Below, one piece after another: positions 31,337-41,785 of a stretch of 64,000 nucleotides of DNA (positions are counted from its first letter, which is position 1; each line of letters opens with the position of its first letter). This stretch comes from Cryobacterium breve (GTDB lineage: Bacteria; Actinomycetota; Actinomycetes; Actinomycetales; Microbacteriaceae): NCBI RefSeq assembly GCF_027594785.1, contig NZ_CP075584.1, positions 496,001-560,000 on the forward strand, given 5' to 3'. The translations under genes and the position numbers were made by a program. The notes below the pieces were generated by a model, which saw only the letters and a program-made list of their open reading frames with translations, was not told where the DNA came from and made no database searches.

Positions 31337-32297
31337 TCGTCGATCTGCCAGACACGAACACCTCGAAGATTTCGAAGGCTCTCGTGCGCATCCGTGAAGA
31401 GGGCGGCGCCGTGGCCCTCGGCCGGGTGCTGACCCTCATCATCGCGTCGACCATGGGACGCGAGGAGGAGGCCATCGAGGCCGCCAACGACGCGTCCCGT
31501 GAGCATCCGATGCGCGTCATCGTGGTCTCCACCCAGGAGGAAACCGACTCGAAGACCCCCGTGGACGCCAAGGTTGACGCGGAGATCCGCGTCGGCGGAG
31601 ACGCCGGAGCGAGCGAAGTCATCGTGCTGCGCGCGTACGGCGACGCCGCGAGCGACCCCGAGAGCCTCGTCACGGGCCTCCTGCTGCCTGACGCCCCCGT
31701 CGTCACGTGGTGGCCGGGAGTCGCCCCTGTGATCCCGGCGGACTCTCCGCTCGGGCGCCTCGCGTACCGACGGATCACGGACTCGTCCGCCCAGCCGGAC
31801 CCGCAGGCCGCCCTGCACCGGCTGTGCTCCTCCTACCGCCCCGGCGACACCGACTTCGCCTGGACCCGGCTGACGCTCTGGCGGGCCCAGCTCGCCGCGG
31901 TCCTCGACCAGCCGCCCTACGAGGCCGTCACGGCCGTGCAGGTCTCCGGCGCGGCCGACTCCCCTCGACGACGCTCCTCGCCGCCTGGCTGCAGCTCCAG
32001 CTCGCCGTGAACGTCGACTACGAGTTCACCGGAGGAGCCAAGGCGAGCGGAATCCACGGGGTGCACTTCACCCGGGCATCCGGTGTCATCTCACTCGAAC
32101 GGGAGCTGCCGGGCATCGCAACCCTCACCCAGCCAGGCCAGCCTGTGCAGGACCTCACCCTCAAGCGCCGCAGCCTTCGGGACTGCCTCAGCGACGAGCT
32201 CCGTCGGCTCGACCCCGACGAGTTGTATGGTGAAGTGATCACCCGCGGACTGCCGAATCTGGACGCGGTTGCCGAAAAAACCGGAGGACGACCGTGA
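31333..32297 (+). CDS. opcA: Glucose-6-phosphate dehydrogenase assembly protein OpcA (frameshifted in this sequence)
   Basis: OpcA is required for an active multimeric glucose-6-phosphate dehydrogenase in Corynebacterium and cyanobacteria. The protein begins MIVDLPDTNTSKISKAL, has the family block LLLPDAPVVTWWPG and reaches 321 residues after repair. GGAGG lies four bases before ATG 31333. One C is missing from the run at 31961-31964 (four C where five would continue DSPSTTLLAAWLQ). It overlaps zwf upstream (ATGA) and pgl downstream (GTGA). Confidence 0.93.
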
Positions 32298-33064
32298 CCC
32301 ACGAACGACGCGTACTAGTGCATGCCGACCGGGCGGCCCTTGCCGCCTCGGTCGCTGCACGATTCATCACGACCGCGGTCGACCTCCTGCATGAGGAGGG
32401 CGACATCCATGTCGTCCTCACCGGCGGAAGCGTCGCGACCGAGGTGCTCGAAGCGGTCAACGCCTCCGCGGCCAGGGACACCGTCGACTGGCAGCACGTG
32501 AATATCTGGTGGGGTGACGAACGCTGGTTGCCATACTCCGACCCGGAACGCAATGAGCTCCAGGCCCGGACCGCGCTCCTCGACGACCTCGACATCCCCG
32601 CGGAGAACATCCACCCGTTCGCGTCCTCCGACGGACCGCTCGACCTGGACGCAGCAGCCGCAGCATACGCGGAGGAACTCGAGGCGGCGTCGAACGACGG
32701 CACCGTGCTGCCGCGCTTCGACATCACCTTCCTCGGCGTCGGCCCGGACGGGCACATCGCCTCGCTGTTCCCGCACCTGCCAGGCATCCGCGAGGACACC
32801 GCGAACGTGCTGACGGTGCTCAACTCGCCCAAGCCCCCGGCCGAACGGCTCACCCTGAGCCGTCCCGCCCTGAACTCGTCTCGCTGCATCTGGCTGGTCC
32901 TCGCAGGACCGGACAAGGCATCCGCCCTCGGGCTCGCCCTCGCCGGCGCCAGCAGGGACGAGGTGCCGGTTGCCGGGATCAAGGGCCGCCGGTACACGAA
33001 CTTCTTCGTGGACCGGGAAGCGGCCGCCGAGGTCCCGGAGAACCTGACCGCGTCCTCGTTCTGA
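32294..33064 (+). CDS. pgl: 6-phosphogluconolactonase
   Basis: This enzyme hydrolyses the lactone made by Zwf. The 256-residue protein of the NagB-like fold has LTGGSVATEVLEAV, WWGDERWLPYSDPERN and FLGVGPDGHIASLFPH, which form the phosphosugar site. It starts at GTG 32294 overlapping the opcA stop and ends the operon at a perfect terminator. The operon therefore covers the oxidative branch except 6-phosphogluconate dehydrogenase, which is not in the window. Confidence 0.93.
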   Translation: MTHERRVLVHADRAALAASVAARFITTAVDLLHEEGDIHVVLTGGSVATEVLEAVNASAARDTVDWQHVNIWWGDERWLPYSDPERNELQARTALLDDLDIPAENIHPFASSDGPLDLDAAAAAYAEELEAASNDGTVLPRFDITFLGVGPDGHIASLFPHLPGIREDTANVLTVLNSPKPPAERLTLSRPALNSSRCIWLVLAGPDKASALGLALAGASRDEVPVAGIKGRRYTNFFVDREAAAEVPENLTASSF

Positions 33065-33078
33065 CACCGTTCGCACAC

Positions 33079-33110
33079 GAAAAAGCCCCGACCGAGGTCG
33101 GGGCTTTTTC
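33079..33110. terminator. Bidirectional intrinsic terminator after pgl
   Basis: Perfect 15-bp arms GAAAAAGCCCCGACC and GGTCGGGGCTTTTTC surround a two-base GA centre, with A and T runs on either side. It serves the pentose phosphate operon and the convergent rbpA gene. Confidence 0.93.
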
Positions 33111-33136
33111 GCGTCCGGGGGACGAATGGACCGGAG

Positions 33137-33505
33137 CTAGTTGGTGGCGGAGAGCTTGCCGCGGCGAATGCGCAACTGCAGCAGGGCTTCCTCGAGAAGC
33201 GAGTCGGCTTCCTCTTCCGTGCGGCGCTCCTTCACATAGGCGAGGTGGGTCTTGTACGGCTCGAGCTTGACGACGGACGGCGGGTTCTCCTTGTCGCGGC
33301 CCGCGGGCAGCCCGGAAGACGGGCAGTCGATCGTCTCGGGGATTTCCTCGTCCGGCAGGTTCGCCGCGAAGAAGCGGACCGTCTCGTTGCCGAGTGCGTC
33401 CCAGTAGGAGACCCGGATCCGGTCAGCCTGGAAACCGCGGTCCTGCTCCCCCATGGGGCCGGCTCCGACCCTGGATCCACGAATTGCGCTACCACCAGAT
33501 GCCAT
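33137..33505 (-). CDS. rbpA: RNA polymerase-binding protein RbpA
   Basis: RbpA is an actinobacterial protein that binds sigma factor and RNA polymerase and stabilises the open promoter complex. The 122-residue protein starts MASGGSAIRGSRVGAGP at ATG 33505. The family blocks FFAANLPDEEIPETIDCPSS and LEPYKTHLAYVKERRTEEE follow. The ORF can be extended upstream, but the conserved start is clear. Its presence is a strong marker for Actinobacteria. Confidence 0.95.
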   Translation of the reverse strand: MASGGSAIRGSRVGAGPMGEQDRGFQADRIRVSYWDALGNETVRFFAANLPDEEIPETIDCPSSGLPAGRDKENPPSVVKLEPYKTHLAYVKERRTEEEADSLLEEALLQLRIRRGKLSATN

Positions 33506-33582
33506 TGTGTTCCTCCATGAAAGGCGATTGTGCTTGCGGCCGCACGGCCACGGTTGTGGGAAAAAGCGAAAGGGTGAGGGAG

Positions 33583-33834
33583 TTACAGTGCCGTGTCGAA
33601 CTTGGTGATGAGGCCCAGGACGACGATGCACGCGATCCAGAGGACGGCAAGGATGACGGTGATGCGATTGAGGTTTCGCTCCGCGACGCCCGAGGCGCCG
33701 AGGTTCGACGTGACGCCACCACCGAACATGTCGGAGAGGCCACCACCGCGGCCCTTGTGCAGGAGGATGAGCATGGTGAGCAGGAGGCTCGTCAGTCCGA
33801 GGACAACCTGCAACACGACCTGGAGAATCTGCAC
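33583..33834 (-). CDS. secG: Preprotein translocase subunit SecG
   Basis: This 83-residue inner membrane protein has two hydrophobic helices (about 1-24 and 52-75) around a Gly-rich loop KGRGGGLSDMFGGG, as in SecG. It helps SecYEG protein export. I chose GTG 33834, which starts VQILQVVLQVVLG and has a GAAAGG site; an ATG at 33867 would add a polar tail before the first helix. Its place beside tpiA follows the gap-pgk-tpiA-secG order common in Gram-positive bacteria. Confidence 0.92.
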   Translation of the reverse strand: MQILQVVLQVVLGLTSLLLTMLILLHKGRGGGLSDMFGGGVTSNLGASGVAERNLNRITVILAVLWIACIVVLGLITKFDTAL

Positions 33835-33962
33835 GCGAAACCTTTCAGAGTGGTGGAGTTTCTCCACCGGGATCAGTGATCATCATAGCCTGACTGACGA
33901 ACCAGCCCGCCTCCCCTGGCGGGGTGGCGGGCTGGAGCGGTGATATCAGGTGGAACTTCGGG

Positions 33963-34758
33963 CTAGACGCCCACGTGTTTCTGGAATCGGACGATGCTGG
34001 AGAACTCGTCGATGTCCAGGCTTGCTCCGCCGACGAGTGCTCCGTCGACGTTGGGCTCGCGCATGTAGCCCGCGATGTTGACGCCCTTCACGGAACCGCC
34101 GTAGAGGATGCGCGTCTTGTCGGCCACATCCTGTCCGAGAGTTTCGCTGAGGACCAGACGCAGCCTGGGCCGCGACCTGTTCGGCCTGCTCAGGCGTCGC
34201 CGCCTGGCCGGAGCCGATGGCCCACACGGGCTCGTATGCGACCACGATGTCCGCGGCACTGTCGATGCCGGACAGTGCGGTGCGCAGCTGGGCGACGGGA
34301 ACGGCGCTCGGACCATGCAGTTCCAGGTCCGCGGCGGTCTCGCCGACGCAGATGATCGGAACGAGGCCGTGCTTGACGGCGGCGGTGACCTTGGCGGCCA
34401 CCTCCTCGTCATTCTCGCCGTGCAGCGTACGACGCTCTGAATGCCCGATGAGCACGTAGGTGCACTCGAGCTGGGCGAGGAACGCACCGGAGATCTCACC
34501 CGTGAAGGCGCCGGAATCGTGAGCGGAGACATCCTGTGCGCCGAAGACGACGGGCAGCTTGTCGGCCGACACGAGCGTCTGCACGGATCGAAGGTCGGTG
34601 AACGGCGGGAACACCGCAACCTCGACGGACGCGAAGTCGTGCTTGGCGTCCTTGAGGTTCCAGGCCAGCTTCTGCACGAACGCGATGGCCTGGAGGTGGT
34701 CCAGGTTCATCTTCCAATTGCCTGCAATCAGCGGGGTGCGCTGAGTGTTTACTGCCAT
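33963..34758 (-). CDS. tpiA: Triose-phosphate isomerase (frameshifted in this sequence)
   Basis: This TIM-barrel glycolytic enzyme is 264 residues after repair. [10 protein letters not shown] holds the substrate Asn and Lys, the catalytic His is in LIGHSERR, the catalytic Glu in [13 protein letters not shown], and the phosphate loop is ILYGGSVKG. An extra base at 34161-34167 (CAGCCTG for CAGCTG) breaks the frame between EQVAAQ and LRLVLSETL. Its start overlaps the pgk stop by 10 bases, so the two are coupled. Confidence 0.95.
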
Positions 34759-35963
34759 CCGAGGACCTCCAGTCCTGGGAGACGCTTGCCTTCGAGGAAC
34801 TCGAGGCTCGCGCCGCCACCGGTAGAAATGTGACCGAACTGGTCGTCCGTGAAGCCGAGCGTGCGCACGGCGGCGGCGGAATCGCCACCTCCGACGACGC
34901 TCAGGCCGTCAACCTCTGTGAGCGCTGCGGCCACCACACGGGTGCCCTCTGCGAACGGTGCGAGCTCGAACACGCCCATCGGGCCGTTCCAGAACACCGT
35001 CTTCGAGGAGCGGATGATCGCGGCGAATGCCGCTGCCGTGTCCGGTCCGATGTCGAGGCCCAGACCGGTGGCACCGAATGCGGTGTCCTCGATCGAGTCA
35101 GCAGCGGTGATCACGTGCTCGGCGTCTGCCCCGAACTTCGAGGCGACGACGACATCCGTCGGCAGGACGATCTTCACGCCCAGGCGCTCAGCCTCGACCA
35201 GGTAACCGCGGACGGTTTCGATCTGGTCGGCCTCGAGCAGGCTTGCGCCCACCTTGTGGCCCTGGGCTGCAAGGAACGTGAAGAGCATTCCGCCACCGAT
35301 GAGCAGCGAGTTGACCCGCGGCAGCAGGTGACCGATCACGCCGAGCTTGTCCGAGACCTTCGAGCCGCCGAGGACGACCGTGTACGGCGCCTCCGGCTTC
35401 TCGGTGAGGCGGTCGAGCACGTCGAGTTCGGCGGCGATCAGCAGGCCGGCAGCGCTCGGCAGGATTGCTGCCAGGTCGTACACGCTTGCCTGCTTGCGGT
35501 GGACAACGCCGAAACCGTCGGAAACGAGGACGTCGCCGAGGGCGGCGAGCTCGGTTGCGAAGGCAACGCGCTCTGCGTCGACCTTGCTCGTCTCCCCCGG
35601 GTTGAACCGGAGGTTTTCGAGCACGACGACGTCGCCATTCTTGAGGGCCGCGACAGCGGCCTTGGCGGCGTCACCCACGGTGTCGCCGGCGAAGGCGACG
35701 TCGTGGCCGAGCAGCTGCGCCAGACGGACCGCGACGGGCGCCAGGCTGTACTTGTCCTCCGGCGCACCCTTCGGTCGTCCGAGGTGCGAGACGATGACCA
35801 CGCGGGCGCCCTGTTCGAGCAGTGCCTTGATGGTCGGGAGGGACGCGCGAACGCGACCATCGTCCGTGATCTCGCCGTCTTTCAACGGCACATTCAGATC
35901 ACAGCGGACGATGACGCGCTTTCCGGTGAGCAGCCCCAGCGATTCGATTGTACGAAGCGTCAC
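34749..35963 (-). CDS. pgk: Phosphoglycerate kinase
   Basis: This 404-residue enzyme transfers phosphate from 1,3-bisphosphoglycerate to [15 protein letters not shown] and [12 protein letters not shown] mark the substrate half. [12 protein letters not shown] and [10 protein letters not shown] mark the nucleotide half. It starts at GTG 35963, 12 bases after the gap stop, and overlaps tpiA at its end, giving a gap-pgk-tpiA operon. The frame is intact. Confidence 0.97.
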   Translation of the reverse strand: MTLRTIESLGLLTGKRVIVRCDLNVPLKDGEITDDGRVRASLPTIKALLEQGARVVIVSHLGRPKGAPEDKYSLAPVAVRLAQLLGHDVAFAGDTVGDAAKAAVAALKNGDVVVLENLRFNPGETSKVDAERVAFATELAALGDVLVSDGFGVVHRKQASVYDLAAILPSAAGLLIAAELDVLDRLTEKPEAPYTVVLGGSKVSDKLGVIGHLLPRVNSLLIGGGMLFTFLAAQGHKVGASLLEADQIETVRGYLVEAERLGVKIVLPTDVVVASKFGADAEHVITAADSIEDTAFGATGLGLDIGPDTAAAFAAIIRSSKTVFWNGPMGVFELAPFAEGTRVVAAALTEVDGLSVVGGGDSAAAVRTLGFTDDQFGHISTGGGASLEFLEGKRLPGLEVLGWQ

Positions 35964-35975
35964 TGCGGGCCCCGG

Positions 35976-36992
<1,017 letters not shown>

Positions 36993-37043
36993 CTAATCTT
37001 GTGCGCCGAAGCGCGGTTTCTTGTGGGTGAAATGCACGGGTGG

Positions 37044-37071
37044 GGAGCGGGCCCCTGTCGGGGCCCGCTCC
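37044..37071. terminator. Hairpin terminator after sodA
   Basis: Perfect 12-bp GC-rich arms GGAGCGGGCCCC and GGGGCCCGCTCC surround TGTC. It lies nine bases past the sodA stop on the minus strand and upstream of gap. Confidence 0.8.
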
Positions 37072-37079
37072 GCTGCCTG

Positions 37080-37706
37080 CTAGGAAAGAAGCAGAAGCCC
37101 GTTGGTCTTTTCGCGGGCGATCGTGAAACGCTCCTGGACGTTGGCCCAGTTGACGATGTTCCAGAATGCCTTCACGTAGTCCGCACGCACGTTGCGGTAG
37201 TCGAGGTAGTAGGCGTGCTCCCAGACGTCGAGCATGAGCACGGGAATCGTGCCCGCGGCGAAGTTGGACTGCTGGTCGAAGAACTGCTGGACGATCAGGC
37301 GCTGCCCGATCGAGTCCCAGGCGAGAACCGCCCAGCCGGAACCCTGCACGCCGAGGGCTGCCGCGGTGAAGTGCGCCTGGAACTTGTCGAAGGAACCGAA
37401 GAAGTCCTCGATGGCGCTCGCCAGCTCGCCGGTGGGCTTGTCGCCGCCGTCCGGGGAGAGGTTGGTCCAGAAGATGGAGTGGTTGACGTGACCGCCGAGG
37501 TTGAAGGCGAGGTCCTTTTCAAGCTTGTTGACGTTGGCCAGCTGGCCGGAGTCGCGAGCTTCCGCAAGCTGCGCGAGGGCGGTGTTCGCGCCGGTAACGT
37601 ATGCCTGGTGGTGCTTGCTGTGGTGAAGTTCCATGATGGTGCCGCTGATGCTCGGCGCAAGTGCCGAGTAGTCATAGGCGAGAGCGGGCAAAGTGTATTC
37701 AGCCAT
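37080..37706 (-). CDS. sodA: Superoxide dismutase, Fe/Mn family
   Basis: This 208-residue protein has metal ligands in [13 protein letters not shown] (first two His) and [13 protein letters not shown] (Asp and His). The N-terminus [15 protein letters not shown] is typical of the family, and no secretion signal is visible. The Mn or Fe preference cannot be settled by eye. It starts at ATG 37706 with the site AGAGGAG. It stands alone between gap and whiA, with its own terminator. Confidence 0.96.
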   Translation of the reverse strand: MAEYTLPALAYDYSALAPSISGTIMELHHSKHHQAYVTGANTALAQLAEARDSGQLANVNKLEKDLAFNLGGHVNHSIFWTNLSPDGGDKPTGELASAIEDFFGSFDKFQAHFTAAALGVQGSGWAVLAWDSIGQRLIVQQFFDQQSNFAAGTIPVLMLDVWEHAYYLDYRNVRADYVKAFWNIVNWANVQERFTIAREKTNGLLLLS

Positions 37707-37806
37707 TCATATCTCCTCTGTCGAGTTGGCGCGAAGTGCTCCGCCACGAGTGTGTAAGCGACGTTTCAAGTCTACTCAGGTCAGGGTGTCCCGCTGACGA
37801 GGGGCC

Positions 37807-38800
37807 TCAAACATCGTCGAGATCGGCGGGAAGGTTCGCGTCTGTTCCAGGGATCCCCTGGTCGACGGCCTTCTTGTCCGCCATGGCGAGCAAACGGCGG
37901 ATGCGTCCGGCGACGGCGTCCTTCGTCATGGGCGGATCGGCGTGATGGCCCAGTTCGTCGAGGCTCGAGTCGCGGAAGGACAGTCGCAGGCTCGCCCGCG
38001 TAGCGGAGGTGCTCCGGTATGTCGCTGCCGAGGATTTCCATGGCACGCTGCACGCGGGCGCATGCCGCGACTGCGGCCTGTGCGCTGCGGCGGAGGTTGG
38101 CGTCGTCGAAGTTGACGAGTCGGTTCGCGGTGGCTCGCACCTCACGGCGCTGCCGGAGCGCTTCCCAGTTGAGCACGGTCTCCGCCGCGCCCATGTGCAC
38201 GAGCATGACGCCGATGGCGTCGCCGTCGCGGATCACGACCCGGTGCACCCCTCGCACTTCTCGGGCCTTGGCGACGACGCCGAGCCGCCCGGCCGTGCCG
38301 ACGAGAGCCATCGCGGCCTCGTTGCCCGGGCAGGTCACTTCGAGGGCCGCCGAGCGGCCAGGGTCGGTGAGGGAGCCGTTCGCGAGGAACGCTCCACGCC
38401 AGACGGCGGCGATCTCCTCCTTGGAGCCGGTGGTCAGCCGGTTGGGCAGGCCGCGAATGGGGCGACGCCGCGCGTCGAGCAGGCCGGTCTGCCTGGCCAG
38501 GGTCTCGCCCCCGTCGAGCACGCGCACGAGGAAGTGGCTCGTCCGGCGCAGCCCGGAGGCCGAGATCACGGAGACTTCGCTGCGGACGCCGTAGAGTTCG
38601 GCGAGGTCCTTGCGCACCCGGCGGGCGAGCAGCGCGGTGTCGAGTTCCGATTCGATCGCGATCCGGCTGTTGATCATGTGCAGGCCGCCGGAGAACCGCA
38701 GGATCGTCGCGAGCTCCGCCGCCCGGACCGTTGTCTTCGACACGTCAACCCGTGCAAGTTCATCTTTGACGTCGGCCGTGAGTGCCAATCGCTTGTCCAT
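37807..38800 (-). CDS. whiA: DNA-binding protein WhiA (frameshifted in this sequence)
   Basis: WhiA combines a degenerate LAGLIDADG homing-endonuclease fold with a C-terminal helix-turn-helix, and in Streptomyces it controls sporulation septation with WhiB. The 330-residue repaired protein shows [25 protein letters not shown] sequence ([14 protein letters not shown]) and the C-terminal [20 protein letters not shown]. An extra base at 37986-37993 (GCAGGCTC for GCAGCTC) breaks the last 60 codons. It is downstream of rapZ; the yvcK gene usually between them is absent. Confidence 0.94.
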
Positions 38801-38881
38801 TCTGTCGTACTGGCCCCAAATGGGCCGGTTTGTGGTCTGTGTGGCCCGGCGCAGGCTCGCTGGTGGCGCACCGGGCGGGTC

Positions 38882-39758
38882 TTACTCCCGGCCGAGGTCG
38901 CGATTCTTCAGGCTGATCGCGACACCGGGAAGGTCCTCGATCCGATGGGCGAGTTCGCGGGCCATCGTGACCGAGCGGTGTTTGCCCCCCGTGCAGCCGA
39001 TGGCGATGGTGGCGTGGCGCTTGTTCTCGCGCTGGTAGCCGGCCAGCACCGGGGCGAGGGCCAGGGAGTAGTGCTCGATGAATTCCAGGGCACCCTGCTG
39101 GGCGAGCACGAAGTCCCGCACTTCGGGGTCCTGTCCGGTGTGGGAACGGAGTTCCGGCACCCAGAACGGGTTCGGCAGGAAGCGGACATCGGCGACCATG
39201 TCGACGTCGGTGGGAAGACCGTACTTGAAGCCGAAGCTCATGACGGTGACGTGCACGCCTGCGGCGTCTTCTGCGGCGAAGCGTTCGCTGATGGTCGTCG
39301 CGAGCTGGTGGATGTTGAGGTCGGACGTGTCGATGACCATGTCGCACGACTCACGGACGGCACGCAACCGGGTGCGTTCGGCGTCGATGCCGTCGAGGAT
39401 GGTGCCGTCCCCCTGCAGCGGATGCGGTCGGCGCACGGACTCGAAGCGCCGCACGAGGACGTCGTCCCTGGCCTCGAGGAAGATCACGCGGAGCTGGGAG
39501 CCGTTGCGGAGGGACTGCACGATCTCCTGGAAGTCCGCGAAGAAATCACGGCCGCGGATGTCCACGACGGCGGCGATCTTGGGGGAGGCTCGTCCCTGCC
39601 TTGCCTGCGAGTTCGACGAGGGGGCGCAGCATCTGGGGCGGAAGGTTGTCGACGACGTACCAGCCGAGATCCTCGAGGGCGTTGGCCACTGTCGAACGCC
39701 CGGCCCCGGACATTCCCGTGACGATAAGCATTTCCTGCTTGTCGTTCTCCGTCGTCAT
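38882..39758 (-). CDS. rapZ: RNase adapter / nucleotide-binding protein RapZ (YvcJ; frameshifted in this sequence)
   Basis: This 291-residue protein has an N-terminal P-loop, [18 protein letters not shown], and the family blocks [34 protein letters not shown] and [26 protein letters not shown] lies near the C-terminus. RapZ controls GlmZ in enteric bacteria; the actinobacterial role is not established. The extra base at 39585-39591 (GAGGCTC for GAGCTC) lies just after AGKAGTS. The gene order uvrC-rapZ-whiA is the conserved actinobacterial one. Confidence 0.94.
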
Positions 39759-39821
39759 CCTGGGGGTGCGCCTTCTGTCGGTGGTGGGCCTGTCAGTCCA
39801 GCCTACCGACCGAGATCGCTT

Positions 39822-41749
39822 TCAGGCGCGAAAGTGCTGGTGGATCGTCGCAGCGAGGCCGGGTCCGATGCCGCGGACCTCGGCGATTGCCTCGATGGGG
39901 GCCTCTTTGAGCCGGGCGACGGATCCGAAATGCTGCAGCAGCACTTTGACCCGTGCCGGGCCGAGTCCGGCGATCTCGCCGAGGACCGTCGCGATGTCGC
40001 GCTTGCGGCGGGCGCGCTGGTGGGTGATCGCGAAGCGGTGGGCCTCGTCACGGATCCGCTGGATGAGGAAGAGGGCGTCGCTGTTGCGGGGCAGGATGAC
40101 GGGATAGTCCGAGTCGGGCAGCCAGATCTCTTCGAGCCGCTTGGCGATACCGCACAGCTGGATGCCGGTGACCCCGGATTCGCGGAGCGCCCTGGCAGCC
40201 GCGGTGACCTGGGGCTGACCACCGTCGACGATGAGGAGGTTCGGCTGGTACCGGAACTTCTTCCGCTTGGCGGGGGTATCTGCGGACTCACCCGCCGAAT
40301 CCGTGGGGACGTCCGTGGGGGCATCCGTGGGCGACTCGGTGCCGGCGTCCGCCGCCGGACCGTCGTCGGGCACGAGGTAGGCGAGGCGCCTGGTCAGGGT
40401 GCGGTAGATCGAGTCGGTGTCGTCTGTGGACTCCGGAATGCTGAAGCGCCGGTACTCGTCGGTGCGCGGAAGTCCGTCTTCGAAGACGACCATGGAGGCG
40501 ACGATGTTCGTGCCGCTCAGGTGCGAGACGTCGTAACACTCCATCCGGAGCGGGGCCGACTCCATCCCGAGCGCCTCCTGGATGTCTTCGAGCGCCTTGG
40601 ACCGTGCGACGAAGTCGGAGCCTGCGGCGGGTCTTGTAGAGCATCAACGCCTGGCGCGCGTTCTGCGTGGCCGTCGCGAGCAGGGCGGCCTTCTCGCCGC
40701 GCTGGGCGGCGGCGAGGTGCACCTTGCGCCCGGCGATGCCGCCGAGCCATTGCTCGAGCGCTGCGGAATCTTCGGGAAGCAGCGGGACGACGACTTCGCG
40801 GGGCGGAACGGCATCGCCGGAATATGCGGTCTGCAGCAGGGAATCGATGAGCTCCCCCGTGGTCAGGTCGAGTTCCTTGTCGACGACCCAGCCGCGGACA
40901 CCGCGGATCCGGCCGCCGCGCACGATGAACAGCTGCACGGCCGCTGCGAGCTCCGTCCTCCTCGACGGCGAACAGGTCGATGTCGACGTTGTCGCGCAGG
41001 ACGACCGCGCTCTTCTCGAGCACGTTCGTGAGGGCCTTGACCTGGTCACGCCGTTTCGCCGCGAGCTCATACTGCTGGCTGAGTGCTGCGGCCTTCATCT
41101 CGTTGGTCAGCCGGTTGATCATGGTGCGGTCCTGGCTGGCCATGAAGCTCACGAACTCGTCGACGATGACCCGGTGTTCCTCGATGGACACCTTCTGGGA
41201 GCACGGGCCGAAGCAACGGCCGATCTGGCCGGCGAAACACGGCTTTCCCGATTGCATGGCGCGTTTGTAGTTGGCGTTGTTGCAGGTGCGGATCGGGAAG
41301 GCCTTGAGCATCAGGTCGATGGTCTCGTGCACGGCCCAGACCTTCGGGTACGGGCCGAAATAGCGGGCGCCGCGGATGCCGGTGGTGCGGGTGACGAGTG
41401 CGCGCGGCGCCTCGTCGGCGAGGGTCACTGCGAGGTAGGGATAGGACTTGTCGTCCTTGAACTGCACGTTGAACGGCGGGTCGAACTCGTTGATCCAGGT
41501 CCACTCCAGCTGGAGAGCCTCGACCTCGGTGCCGACGGTGGTCCATTCGACGGACGCTGCGGTCGTGACCATCCGCCGGGTGCGCTCGTGCAGGCTGCTG
41601 AGCGGCGCGAAGTAGTTGCTGAGTCGCGCGCGCAGGTTCTTCGCCTTGCCGACGTACAGCACCCGCCCGGTGTCGTCGCGAAAGCGGTACACGCCGGGGA
41701 CGGTGGGGATCTCCCCCGCCTTCGGCCGATAGCTCAACGCGTCCGACAT
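39822..41749 (-). CDS. uvrC: Excinuclease ABC subunit C (two frameshifts in this sequence)
   Basis: UvrC makes both incisions of nucleotide excision repair. The 641-residue repaired protein has the GIY-YIG domain ([20 protein letters not shown]), a Cys-rich segment with [13 protein letters not shown], the UVR helix pair, the RNase H-like C-terminal nuclease ([21 protein letters not shown]) and helix-hairpin-helix motifs near the end ([26 protein letters not shown]). Extra bases lie at 40618-40625 (GAGCCTGC for GAGCTGC) and 40948-40958 (GAGCTCCGTCC for GAGCTCGTCC). Confidence 0.95.
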
Positions 41750-41785
41750 GAACTCTCCTGATCCTTGTTCTGGCCGAGAAGAATT

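Noticed and set aside
38009..40850. Two overlapping open frames of more than 550 codons antisense to whiA, rapZ and uvrC
   Set aside because: They are antisense shadows of conserved genes; their composition is Arg/Gly/Asp-rich with no motifs.
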